From the NCBI GenBank assembly GCA_022495995.1, contig JAFEMH010000926.1:496001-560000 (forward strand): a stretch of 64,000 nt of DNA, written 5' to 3'. The notes beneath the pieces were generated by a model. It was not told the DNA's origin, ran no database searches, and saw only the letters and a list, made by a program, of their open reading frames with translations. The position numbers and the translations under genes are program-made. The DNA is from Adenophora triphylla var. japonica. Lineage: Eukaryota; Streptophyta; Magnoliopsida; Asterales; Campanulaceae. This document shows positions 1-10,097 of the stretch, piece by piece (position 1 is the first letter of the stretch; each line of letters opens with the position of its first letter).

Positions 1-1132
1 GAAAAATGTTGGTAATAACACCAGAAGCTGAAAGGATGAAGTCTCAAGATACCAGTCTTCCTACAGCTTTAGTTATTGATTTGAGGCTGAAGAGTAGAAT
101 AATATAAAGAACAATACGAGTGTTTGCTAATATATGTAGCATTAATATGGAGAACTGCATCCTCCAGAGTGTTATATGATAGGTGTACCATTTTGAAAGG
201 ATAAATTTTTAGTACAGCTACAAGACTTGCACTACCTTACAGAGAACTTAAAATGTTGGCAAGTACCAAAGAACGTGTTAACAGAGTGAGTCTTGTCCAA
301 AATGAGAATGTTCAGATATCCATATGGTTAAACAAGACACAGATCATAGGGAACAAATCACCCCAATAGGGGATAAAAGGGGAAACTCTTTGAATGCAGT
401 CAAATAGTTTCTTCATCTAGACTATGAACGTATCTCGAAATCAACTCTAATAAAATGGAGTCAATTAGTTTTTCATCTACATCATAATCTCTACAAACAC
501 CATTACAGCTCCAAAAACAAGATGAACTCAACTTCAACTCAAACACTATGAAGTATACACACCAAATTAGATCAACTCAACTATAATTCAACACAAAAAT
601 TAATCGAGCACAGTGTTCACTTATTCTAAAACCAAATCTCCAATCACATCATCAAAACGACCAAGTTTTCTAGCTCTAATCCAATTTAGACCAATTCAAT
701 CATGAATCAACTCATATTCACCGATTATATATTCACTTACCTCTACATCTAAATTTCCATTACCACTTTTGAAATCTTAAAAAGGCACAAAGAACCTTAA
801 AGTCCCTCTATTTTATCCGATTCAGACCAAATCAACTAAAATTCCATCAAGTAAAACAATGATTAACCTCTAAACCTGAATCCACATTAACAATGTCAAA
901 ACCTTAAGGTCTCTAAATCTAATCCAGACGAAAATCACAAATTTAGTCTAATTCTACTCTGCAAAAACTAAAATTTTGTTATGCTAATCCAATTACAATG
1001 ACCTATGAATGTAATTTCCTAGAAGTTAGCCTCTTTCAATCATCATTACATACAACCTCCACTTACGCATGCATGTACATGAGTCTTTGTGCGTGTGTGA
1101 GAGAGAGAGAAAGATGAAGCAAGAAATGGAAC
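1..1132 (-). other. Probable first intron of the ALA3-like gene
   Basis: This AT-rich stretch lies downstream of the exon-1 donor. I find no second ALA-type exon in it on the minus strand; the expected next segment, which leads into the first transmembrane helices, is not recognisable. It contains a CA/GA-rich microsatellite at about 1075-1113. Either the intron is longer than 1.1 kb or the gene is interrupted to the left. Confidence 0.5.
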
Positions 1133-1327
1133 CTTGAATTTGGCGAGGAGGTTGGCTTCACGATCATTACAAAACACGGTACGGTGACCAGGGGCTTGAG
1201 GCTGTACACGACCAAGTTGAATAGTACGGGACGATGATATACGCTCAACCTCCGGCATACCACCAGCGCCAGCACCACCACCGCCGTCACCGCCCAACCT
1301 TGATCTAGATCCCCTCCATCCGGCCAT
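1133..1327 (-). CDS. ALA3: First coding exon of an ALA3-like P4-ATPase (phospholipid flippase)
   Basis: P4-ATPases of this type flip aminophospholipids across Golgi and plasma membranes, working with an ALIS/CDC50 beta subunit. The exon encodes 65 residues. It starts at the Met of [10 protein letters not shown], runs through a Gly-rich stretch, and then reads [14 protein letters not shown] and [11 protein letters not shown], the conserved segment just before the first membrane helices of plant ALA3. The frame ends at AKFK followed directly by a GT donor (AAG|GT, bases 1132-1131), and the family has a junction at about this point. An upstream in-frame Met at 1369 would add 14 residues ([14 protein letters not shown]); I prefer the inner Met because it matches the family N-terminus. 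The rest of the roughly 1,200-residue protein is not in the window. The match is recalled from family knowledge, not searched. Broken-gene or pseudogene status cannot be judged from one exon. Confidence 0.8.
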
Positions 1328-1949
1328 CTCCTCTACAAATTCGTTCGATTGTAATACACAACCGAACAAATCGAACCGAATAATAACAAAAACAAAATCT
1401 AGAAAATTTTACTTCACAATCTTCAATCGAAGAACAAATAATTCTTCTAATTTTCAACGCGATTCAACCAAAGAACAGATTTTTTTTTCGATTTTTTTTT
1501 AAATATGAGCCGAAAACGGAGGGACTCGTATCCTTCGCCCCTGTAATTTGATGAGGTCTTTCAAGCCATTTTCAAGCCGCGTGGAAAAAATAGAAGTTTT
1601 GGTTTGAGATTTTGCCTCGATTTGAGCCGAGCGTGTTTGACGAAGGAAGGTGTATTTCACTCGCGATAAGGCGCGTTTGGAGTGATGTGGGAGTTGATTG
1701 GTTGAATGCCAATGAGGACTAGACTGAGGCTGCCAGGGGAGAGAAAACGGCGACGTATTATTAGAAGGATATTCCAGGTAGTTTCTTCTATGCTATGCGC
1801 TGGGCCGCGTTTGACGCAGAGGTGGCGGTTGACGGGAGTGTAGTGGAGGGGACATTTTGCCTCCGATTTTTGAGGATTGGTACGGGTTCAATTAGTACCC
1901 CACCTCCCCTATCCATATTTCATTTTAATTTTAATTGACATTTTGAAAA
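1328..1949 (-). promoter_or_regulatory. 5' leader and upstream region of the ALA3-like gene
   Basis: On the minus strand this region precedes the exon. It starts with AT-rich leader sequence including a T-run (about 1482-1500) and continues into less AT-rich, low-repeat sequence up to about 1900, where MITEs begin. I see no convincing TATA box. The promoter assignment rests on position only. Confidence 0.4.
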
Positions 1950-1951
1950 TA

Positions 1952-2645
1952 CTCCCTCCGTTTCAATAATAAATTCACTATTTTGATTTCGACACATAAA
2001 TTAAGAAAATTGATGAATAAAAAAAATATTGTGAGTGTAATAATAAAATAAGAGAGAGAATGAGGGAAAGAAATAGTAAATTTGAAAAATATTACTCCCT
2101 CCGTCCCAGACCAAGGGTTCATCTTTCCCTTTTGGTCCGTCCCAGACCAAGAGTTCATTTCCATAAATGGCAAGTTTTTGAATATATTTATACCCTTATC
2201 ATCTTCATATATTTACAAAAAAAAAACCATTCATTATACCCTTATACATTTTCTCTCATATTTCCTAACACACATTTAACTACTATTCCTCCCACTCATT
2301 CTCTCTCCTATTAAATATTTTTAATTTTTACATTCTCTCTCCTATTCCCTACCACATATTTAACTTTTACATTCTCTCTCTTATTCCCTACCACACATTT
2401 AACTATTATTTCAGGAGTATTTCACATTTAACTTTTATTCATTTTTTAAAAAATTTCTTAAGAAACGTGAAATCCACCCCATATACCCATGGTCTGGGAC
2501 GGAGGGAGTATGAGTATAATAGTAAAATGGAAGAAAGAATAAGTGGGTGAAATGGTAAAGATTCTTTGCCATTTTAGAAAAGGTGGAGCTTTAAACGGAA
2601 CACCCGTTTTGATAAAAAGTGAAGTTATTAATGGGACGGAGGAAG
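1952..2645. mobile_element. Outer Stowaway-like MITE, split by a second MITE
   Basis: The left end reads TA-CTCCCTCCGTTTCAATAAT from 1950. The right end at 2628-2647 is its inverted complement (ATGGGACGGAGGAAG-TA), with a few mismatches. TA dinucleotides flank both ends, as expected of Tc1/mariner-type Stowaway elements. Removing the inserted MITE at 2095-2508 leaves an element of roughly 280 bp. It has no coding capacity. Confidence 0.75.
2095..2508. mobile_element. Inner Stowaway-like MITE nested in another MITE
   Basis: The termini are near-perfect inverted repeats of about 19 bp: CTCCCTCCGTCCCAGACCA at the left and its complement at 2490-2508. TA flanks both ends (2093-2094 and 2509-2510). 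The interior is AT-rich with repeated CATTCTCTCTCCTATT blocks. It is non-coding. It is younger than the element it interrupts. Confidence 0.85.
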
Positions 2646-2739
2646 TATGTATTTTTTATACTCCGTATATTTTAAGTCAAAATCTTACAAAAAATGTGTT
2701 TTTTCTTAAGCACAGAAAAAACGTGTTTTGTTTCTCTCG

Positions 2740-2972
2740 ATAGTGTCACTGTCAGTGTAACAAAGTGTCAATGTAAAAAAAATGTCAGTATTAGTGTAAC
2801 AAAGTGTCAGTGCATGTAATTAAGTGTCGGTGTAAAAAATGTCAGTGTTAGTGTAACAAAATGTTAGTGTAAAAAAGTGTCAGTGCATATATATTAAGTG
2901 TCAGTGTTAGTGTAACAAAGTGTCAGTGTAAAAAAGTGTCAGTGTTAGTGTTATTAAGTGCCAGTGTAAAAA
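2740..2972. repeat. Degenerate GTGTCAGTGT minisatellite
   Basis: About 230 bp are built from short variants of AAGTGTCAGTGT and GTTAGTGTAACA, spaced by A-runs and twice by ATTAAGTGTC. The units are 18-35 bp and irregular, so this is a degenerate tandem repeat. It lies between two MITEs. No function is evident. Confidence 0.7.
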
Positions 2973-3059
2973 TGATTTTTTCAAAACTTGAAAAAAATGC
3001 GTCTTTTATCTTTTATAAGACCAACTCTTCAACTCATATTTTAATGATGATGTTGTATA

Positions 3060-3336
3060 CTCCCTCCGTCCCAATTAAAGCTTCACTAATTATTCAAAAG
3101 GGCGTCCCGTTAGAAGCTTCATCTTTCCTTTTTTGGCAAAGAATCTTTACTATTTCCTCCACTCATTCTCTCTCCTAATTCACTATTACACTCACAACAC
3201 TTTTCAAATTTACTATTTCCTTCACTAATTCTCTCTCCTATTTTCAAATTACACTCACAACATTTTTTTTTCCCTCCCATTACCATAATTTGCGTGTCCA
3301 CCCAAAAGGGTGAAGCACTTATTGGGACGGAGGGAG
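3060..3336. mobile_element. Stowaway-like MITE, 277 bp
   Basis: The left end CTCCCTCCGTCCCAATTAAA and right end TTATTGGGACGGAGGGAG are inverted repeats, with TA on both sides (3058-3059 and 3337-3338). The interior contains AAGGGCGTCCCGTTAGAAGC and pyrimidine-rich CTCTCTCCT blocks. It is the same family as the copy at 4697-4973. Confidence 0.85.
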
Positions 3337-3338
3337 TA

Positions 3339-4491
3339 AATATTTTTGTTATTAACTTTAAAATATTTATTTTACGATATTAAAATGCATAGTAAAAAAA
3401 TCTTGATAAAAAGCGTTTGGGGACGAAGATTTAAAAAAAAAAAAAGTTCACTTTGAAATGTGCAAGAGTCCTTGTATGACATGTATTTCAAAAACCGTGT
3501 GTGATGTGAGTTTTTATTTAGGGAAATTAGATTTTTGATTTTCTAATTGATATTGGATAGATTAGTACTTTATTGTGCATATCTTTTATTATTTGTAGAT
3601 ATATTATTAATCTCTAATTTTTAGAATCTAACAAATATTTATCCGTTTTTAGTGTCAATCTTTGTTTTCTTGTATATGTTACCTCACATATTGAGAATTT
3701 GTAAAATTTGGATCATTATTGTGAAGAAGACACGCACTTTTACGTATTTTGCAGAGCAAAATCAGAGAGAGATTTTTTTAAATCGAAATATTAAGAGTAT
3801 TGTTTTATGTTATGTGTTAAGTTGTTTCTTAGATGTTAACACACATTTTTCTTTTCTATTCAAGTTCTTATTCTGTTTTCATCATTTCTCTTATGTCCGT
3901 TTGTTTGTTGAATTATCCAAACATGGTTGAGTAGCAAAAAGTTAGGTTTAAAACTTCCTCGAGTGTTTTGATTATTTTTATATTTCATTGTTAGGTTTTT
4001 TATTTTGTAAATCGGATCTTTTTATACTAAAAACTTTTTTATACTTAAAGTCTTGCTTGATAGAGTTGAATCAGTAAACATATAATATTTTGTGCTATTT
4101 TTTATTTAATATTCTGTTGCGTATTATCAATTGTTTGAACAGTTATTTTTTGCATCTGAACACACATCTGATTCTCTGAATCTTTGTGGTCTCTTTTCAC
4201 ATTCTTAGCTACGATAAAACTTTCACACTTATGAACAAAACTTTCTTAACTTTGGAAATTTATTTTGAGACACAAATATTTTTAATAATTTAAGGCTTAG
4301 TGCTTACGTTTTCGTAATCTTAGGTCCATGAACTACCCTCTTATATACATAAATAAATAGGTAAATTTGGTTTATAATATCATAAATCAATTTAATAATT
4401 GGCTCTAAAAATAATTTGACCCCAAATAAAAATTACAACATTTGTCACCTTCCTCTCATCATTCAAAAATAAAACCATTCTTGATATTTCT
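3339..4491. other. AT-rich intergenic DNA with no recognisable feature
   Basis: I find no coding sequence, RNA gene or element end here on either strand. The 92-codon open frame at 3652-3930 is hydrophobic, low complexity and unlike any family I recognise, so I treat it as chance. Confidence 0.5.
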
Positions 4492-5103
4492 TACTCCATA
4501 TCCGTTCCATAAAATCTTACTCATTTTGCTATTTTGGGCGTTTCACTTTAAAGTCTCATTTTTTTTAAAATGAAATTTTTTAATACTTCTTTATTCATGG
4601 GACCCACTTGTCATACTCACAACAACTATCCACTTACTATTCTCTACCCCATTTTCTCTCTCCTACCCACTCACAACACCTACTTTAATAACAATACTCC
4701 CTCCGTCCCAATAAAAGCTTCACTAATTATCCAAAAGGGCGTCCCGTTAGAAGCTTCACCTTTTCTTTTTTGACAAAGAATTTTTACTATTTCCTCCACT
4801 CATTCTCTCTCCTACATTATTTTAATATTCACAACACCATTATAATTTACTATTCCCTCTACTAATTCTCTTTCCTATTTTCAAATTACACTCACAACAT
4901 TTTTTTTTCCCTCCCATTTTCATAATTTGCGTGCCCACCCAAAAGGGTGAAGCACTTATTGGGACGGAGGGAGTATATATATTCACTTCTTATTTTTCGT
5001 TTTTAATAGTAAAAGAATAATCTAACGTGAGACGGAGCGAGTGCTTTCCTTATTTTTCGTTTTCAATAGTAAAAGAATAATCTAACGTGGGACGGAGCGA
5101 GTG
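4492..5103. mobile_element. Probable older Stowaway-like MITE split by a younger one
   Basis: A diverged terminus (TACTCCATATCCGTTCC) begins at 4492. A roughly complementary end (CGTGGGACGGAGCGAGT) lies near 5088-5104. Between them sits an intact MITE at 4697-4973, and the right end has been duplicated. The terminal match is imperfect, so the outer limits are tentative. Confidence 0.4.
4697..4973. mobile_element. Stowaway-like MITE, 277 bp, second copy
   Basis: It starts CTCCCTCCGTCCCAATAAAA after TA (4695-4696) and ends with the complementary repeat before TA (4974-4975). It matches the element at 3060-3336 through most of its length, including the shared GGGCGTCCCGTTAGAAGC interior. Confidence 0.85.
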
Positions 5104-5110
5104 CTTTCCT
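4991..5110. repeat. Two tandem copies of a 60-bp unit
   Basis: Bases 4991-5050 are repeated at 5051-5110 with only two differences. Each copy starts TATTTTTCGTTTT and ends GACGGAGCGAGTGCTTTCCT, so the duplication includes the MITE end. The low divergence points to a recent local duplication. Confidence 0.85.
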
Positions 5111-5140
5111 GCAGTTGAGCTATCCATAGAATATGGACAA

Positions 5141-5289
5141 CACAATATTTTGGGGAAACTAGTTTCTCCCTAAGTTATAAAAAGTCCTGTTTTTTTTAAC
5201 TGATCTTATATTCGTCAAATATTTGCAAGTTGAAAAAAATTTGACTTTTTATAATTTATGGAGAAACTGATTTCTCTCAAAACTTACTC
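5141..5289. mobile_element. Small Mutator-type MITE with a 9-bp target duplication
   Basis: An inverted repeat of about 40 bp folds the element into a hairpin. The left arm ends AGTTATAAAAAGTC and the right arm begins GACTTTTTATAATT. It is flanked by perfect 9-bp direct repeats TATGGACAA (5132-5140 and 5290-5298). A 9-bp target site fits Mutator-like elements. It is non-coding. Confidence 0.65.
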
Positions 5290-5308
5290 TATGGACAATT
5301 CCTAATTA

Positions 5309-5575
5309 CTCCTTCCGTTTCGCTCGAAGTGTCTCAAAATGAGATCGGCGCGGGAATTAAGAAAAGTGAGGTAAAAAAGAGAAAAAGGTTAAATATTGTG
5401 AGTATGGAAAATTAAATAGGAGAGAGAATGAGTGGGAGAAATAGTTAGGAGAGAGAATGTTGTGAGTGTAAAAGTAAAGTAGGAGAGAGAATGAATAGGA
5501 TAGGAAAAGTATAAAAATAATAAAAACTTTCTATTTTGAAATTGAAACACTTTAAATAGGACGTCCAAAAAGAAA
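5309..5575. mobile_element. Decayed Stowaway-like MITE
   Basis: The left end is CTCCTTCCGTTTCGCTCGAA, followed by AGTGTCTCAAAATGAG. Near the right, TTGAAACACTTTAAATAGGACG is loosely complementary. The GAGAGAATGAGTGGG-type interior is typical of the local MITEs. The right terminus has decayed, so the end is approximate. Confidence 0.45.
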
Positions 5576-5635
5576 AGTTGAGAATATTTTTCATCATCTA
5601 ATCTTAAGGTGACAAAGCAATCCTAACAGTCTAAC

Positions 5636-5699
5636 ACTAGCCTCTGATTCTCGGTAAAAAAAAAAAAAAAAAAAAAAGGGGGAATACTAGCCTCTGATT
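5636..5699 (+). mobile_element. Poly(A) insertion flanked by a 14-bp direct repeat
   Basis: ACTAGCCTCTGATT occurs at 5636-5649 and again at 5686-5699. Between the copies lie CTCGGT, a run of 22 A, then GGGGGAAT. A target-site duplication around a bare poly(A) tract is the signature of a severely truncated LINE-mediated insertion. A slippage origin is possible but would not explain the flanking repeats. Confidence 0.5.
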
Positions 5700-5850
5700 T
5701 GACTAGATTGTTTTTCAACGGCTAAAAACTTATAAGTCAACTCTAATGATTTTTTATTTTTTTTTTGATTAATTGTAATTATAACATGTACAAGTAGTCA
5801 ATGTCATTCTTGTGTAAATAATACTTTTATCCGTCTTTAAGCAAATGTCT

Positions 5851-7387
5851 TGAACGGAATAATCTGTGACGGGCCGAGCCCAACGTTTACTACGAGCCCG
5901 GGGGGCCCAATAGGCCCACCAAGAGACCAACTACGAAGCATCAGATCAAGGCCTTGGGCCATGGCCCGTCTAACACTGGTTGGCCGTCGTCGCCACCGAG
6001 CGACTGCAGCCATCCAAACGACGAGCCATCAGATCATTAATGGAGAGGCGAACTCCCAGCCCGTCGTCACACCAATTGGTGACCGTCCTTCAACTGGACG
6101 AATCTTCCTTCGACCCCAACTGGCACTCATCCAAGAAGAGTAAGCGTCGTCATTGAACGACTCGTCGTCATTGAACGACTCGTCGTCATTGAACGACCAA
6201 CTCTCTCTCTCTCGGCGAGTCATAACTCAAGGAGACGACCCAACTGGGCGTATAGTTCCAGGTCGTCTCCTCTATTAAGCTTCCTCAACAAGCTTAGTGA
6301 ATTAGCTAATTTGGGATAATAGCAGGACTGTAGCGGTGCCTCGTTATATGTGCAATCATGCATTCAGTAATAACTACAAAAGGTACAGAGGTTGACTTTC
6401 CCTTATAAGGCAAACTACTTATCAGATGTCAGGTGTTGCTGTGACGGGCCGAGCCCAACGTTTACTACGAGCCCGGGGGGCCCAATAGGCCCACCAAGAG
6501 ACCAACTACGAAGCATCAGATCAAGGCCTTGGGCCATGGCCCGTCTAACACCGGGTCAAGCCGGTCAGTCGCCACCGAGCGACTGTGCCATCCAAACGAC
6601 GAGCCATCAGATCATTAATGGAGAGGCGAACTCCCAGCCCGTCGTCACACCAATTGGTGACCGTCCTTCAACTGGACGAATCTTCCTTCGACCCCAACTG
6701 GCACTCATCCAAGAAGAGTAAGCGTCGTCATTGAACGACTCGTCGTCATTGAACGACTCGTCGTCATTGAACGACCAACTCTCTCTCTCTCGGCGAGTCA
6801 TAACTCAAGGAGACGACCCAACTGGGCGTATAGTTCCAGGTCGTCTCCTCTATTAAGCTTCCTCAACAAGCTTAGTGAATTAGCTAATTTGGGATAATGA
6901 CAGACCTGCTGCAGTGCCTCGTTATATGTGCAATCATGCATTCAGTAATAACTACAAAAGGTACAGAGGTTGACTTTCCCTTATAAGGCAAACTACTTAT
7001 CAGATGTCAGGTGTTGCAGTGTCCTTACATAGACGGACCAATGCCGGCGCGACACGTGTACACCTAGGAGATGAAGCTGATCCTACGGCTGGCATCAATC
7101 CAATCCAACGGTTCTGGTAAAAACCCTAATACCACCTTTCCTACTATAAATAAGAGAGTAATAACGTGGAACAAGGTAATGCTTTTCTGCATATTTCCAT
7201 ACTCACGCACTCTATAGTATTTTGCACCATATTTCCAGACCATAATCTTACTCTCACGCCGGAGGGGCTTGCCGGAAGACCCCCGGCGCAGTTTCACCCT
7301 TTATTTCTGGTGCTGTGCAGATCCGGAGCTAGCTCAATCTTTCGCTGGACACAAGAACTGAGCTTGGCACGCTTTCCTGCGCGATCA
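5851..7387 (+). repeat. 5' LTR of the Tat element, with an internal duplication
   Basis: It is 1,537 bp against 956 bp for the 3' LTR. The difference is a tandem duplication of about 575 bp: the segment starting CTGTGACGGGCCGAGCC at 5864 recurs at 6439. Each copy carries three 18-bp repeats of CGTCGTCATTGAACGACT. The boundaries are fixed by TG...CA and by the TSD. Confidence 0.9.
7145..7152 (+). promoter_or_regulatory. LTR TATA box
   Basis: TATAAATA lies in CTACTATAAATAAGAG, about 240 bp before the 5' LTR end. The same motif is in the 3' LTR near 15079-15086. The position fits an RNA polymerase II start inside the LTR. Confidence 0.55.
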
Positions 7388-7400
7388 GATTGGTTCCATT

Positions 7401-8290
7401 GACACGAAGATGCCTTTTGGGCTTAAAAACGCCGGCGCCACCTATCAAAGGATGATAAATAAGGTGTTCAAAGACCAGATCGGCGATAATCTGGAAGCGT
7501 ACGTCGATGATATGGTCGTCAAATCAAAAAAGAGGAAGCACGTCGACGACCTAGAACAAACATTCACCAACCTACGAGCCAACGACATGGTCCTCGGCCG
7601 CCCGAATGCGTTTTCGGAGTTCTTTGCGGGCAAGTTCCTAGGATTTATGCTATCTCACGGGGATCGAGGCCAACCCTGAGAAAATTAAGGCTTTGATGGA
7701 TATGGCCGAGCCTACGAGCGTCAAAGAAGTTCAGCGTCTAAATGGACGAGTAGCGGCCTTGGGACGTTTTATCGCCAAGTCCGCTGAGAAATCACTCCCG
7801 TTTTTTAGAGCTCTCCGAGGTGCGAAAGACTTCCAATGGACGGACGAGTGTTCCCAATCGTTCAAACAGTTAAAAGAATATCTTGGCTCCCCACCACTCC
7901 TCCAGAGCCCCGTAGCAGGGGAGAACCTTTATGTTTATCTCTCGGCGAGTGATAAGGCTGTCGCCGCCGTATTGGTAAGGGAGGAGGGAGGAGCACAAAG
8001 GCCGGTTTATTACGTCAGCAAAGCTTTGTCAGATGTGGAAACCCGTTACTTTAACGCGGAAAAGATTGCTTACGCTCTCGTCATTACAGCACGAAAGCTA
8101 CGAGCATACTTCTCCGCTCATCCCATCGTCGTATATACAAATGCCCCACTGCGCAAAATCTTGCACCGTCCTGAAAGCTCTGGTCGTCTTCTCAACTGGA
8201 GTATTGAGCTGACTGAGTTTGATATAGAGTATAGGACGAGGAAGACCCTGCAAGCTCAATCATTGGCAGACTTCCTGGTTGAAACATCAT
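7401..8290 (+). pseudogene. Tat pol: C-terminal RT and Ty3-type RNase H
   Basis: Reading begins inside the RT palm (MPFGLKNAGATYQR) and includes the catalytic YVDD (about 7501-7512). The frame shifts near 7661: the first frame ends in SHGDRGQP, while the family sequence continues in the next frame as EANPEKIKALMDMA. RT connection and RNase H follow, with LYVYLSASDKAVAAVLV, a YFNAEK motif and ending in ADFLVE at about 8285. The RT N-terminus is deleted. The product would not be functional. Confidence 0.85.
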
Positions 8291-8360
8291 TCACCATCGA
8301 CGACGATCAAAGGAGGTCGCAACCATCGAGCAAGGGGAAGGAGGTCATTGAACAGCAAAC

Positions 8361-8765
8361 GGAGTTAGTTCTGCCCGTAGGATGTTGGAAAATCTTTTCC
8401 GACGGGTCAGCCACCAAGAATCTGAGCGGAGCAGGGATCGTTCTTGTTGAGCCAGAAAGTGGGACAGTTTTTGAAGAGGTTCTGAGGTTCAAGTTTCGAG
8501 CGTCGGAAACAACCGGTAGCCGAGTACGAGGCACTCGTAGCGGCCATTGAATATGCAAAGTGTTTTGGAGCTACAAAAATTGCAGCTTACTGTGATTCTC
8601 AATTGATCGTGAACCAAGTGAGAGGAGATTATCAGGTCGTCGATTCCACCCTACAGAAGTACCACCTTTTGGTCGGAGAATTGATACAAGGTTTAGAATT
8701 TTGGGCCATACAGAGAATCGCCCGAGAAAACAACGAGCACGCCGACCTACTTTCAAAGCTAGCTA
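8361..8765 (+). pseudogene. Second (archaeal-type) RNase H domain of the Tat element
   Basis: The segment has WKIFSDGSATKNLSGAGIVL (first catalytic Asp), then AEYEALVAAIEYAK (catalytic Glu), AYCDSQLIVNQV (Asp) and ENNEHADLLSKLA (last acidic site). This domain order, after the Ty3 RNase H, is diagnostic for Tat elements. A frameshift near 8515 separates the FRASETT and AEYEAL frames. All four acidic positions are still visible, so the damage is recent or possibly a sequencing error. Confidence 0.85.
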
Positions 8766-10097
8766 CGGACCAACTCCCTGAGGACGAGCACGGCCATCAC
8801 TTGGCCTATTTAGATCAGCCAGCTTATGAACGGGTGAAGATCCTTTGCATAGGAGACGGCCCGAAATGTTGGATCGACGAATTAAAAGCGTTCATTGAAC
8901 GGGAGGAGTTGCCAACGGACGAGGCCTCGGCAAGACAAGTAAAGAGGAAGTCAGCCAGATTTACGGTCGTCGAAGGAGAGCTCTACAGACGATCCATTAC
9001 CCGGCCATTGTTAAAGTGCGTTCATCCAGACAAGGTCGTTCGATTCTTTGTTCGAAGTGCATCAAGGAGAATGTGGAGGCCACCCTGGGGCCCGTACACT
9101 GGCTGATAAAATCATAACCATGGGATACTACTGGCCCCACCTTCGTGAAGACGCTAAACAGTTTGTGAAAAAATGTGACACCTGCCAACGTTTCGCCGAC
9201 CTTCCCAAGCTGCCTACGACTGAGCAAACCCCTGTCTTGGCCGCCTGGCCGTTTGATATGTGGGGTGTTGATTTGATCGGGCCTTTTCCGCCGGCCAAGG
9301 GAGGAGTCAAATATGTGATCGTAGCGGTTGATTACTTTTCAAAGTGGGTGGAGGCCAAGGCCTTGAACAAGATTACGGAAAACAACGCCCTAAGCTTCAT
9401 TCATGACTCAATATGGTGTCGCTTCGGAATCCCAAGGGTGATCGTTTCGCATAACGGCTTACGCTTTCAAGAAAATTTGAGCAGAATTGAACAGGGATGG
9501 GCGTCAAACACTCCAAGTCGTCCGTCGCCTACCCCCAAGGCAACGGGCAAGCCGAAGCCGCCAATAAGCTCGTCTTATCTCGCCTTGTGCAAAAATGCGG
9601 AGGGAAGAGATACGAGATGGTTGGACGGACTACCCTCGCCTCCGGGCCGTCCGCACAACCACCCGGGGCCTACGGGGAAACCCCATTTGCCTTGGCTTAT
9701 GGCTCGAAGCCACGGCTCCCGCCGAACTCCACCGCCGACGGACCGAGTTGCTTTGTACGAGGTAGAAAAGAACATCCACAACCGACAAGTCGACCCGGAC
9801 CTCGTAGACGAACGGAGATTGGATGCCCAATTGAGGATGGAGAACTACAAGAAGAAAACCAAAGCTTATCACGACAAGAAGGTGAAGAGAAGGTTCTTTA
9901 AGGTCGGTGACCATGTACTAAGAAAGATTGAAGCAACGGGACTCAAAGCCCGTCAAAACAAACTCTCCCCCCAATTGGGAAGGACCATACATTGTCACAA
10001 GTGTGGTCGAGAGGGAACCTATCGCCTTGCAAAGCCGAACAGTGAAAGTCTCAAGCATCCATGGCACGCCAACCACCTAATAAAATACTACTTTTGA
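8766..10097 (+). pseudogene. Tat integrase, frameshifted and with a catalytic Asp changed
   Basis: After a linker comes the HHCC zinc finger (EVHQGECGGH and CDTC; the frame changes near 9050). The catalytic core follows with WGVDLIGPFP (first Asp) and DYFSKWVEAK. The second core motif reads VSHNGLRF where an Asp-Asn-Gly is expected, so the second catalytic Asp is His. A further shift near 9495 moves GQAEAANKLV, which holds the catalytic Glu, into another frame. The C-terminal domain (KVKRRFFKVGDHVLRK) ends near 10097. It cannot encode a working integrase. Confidence 0.85.
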
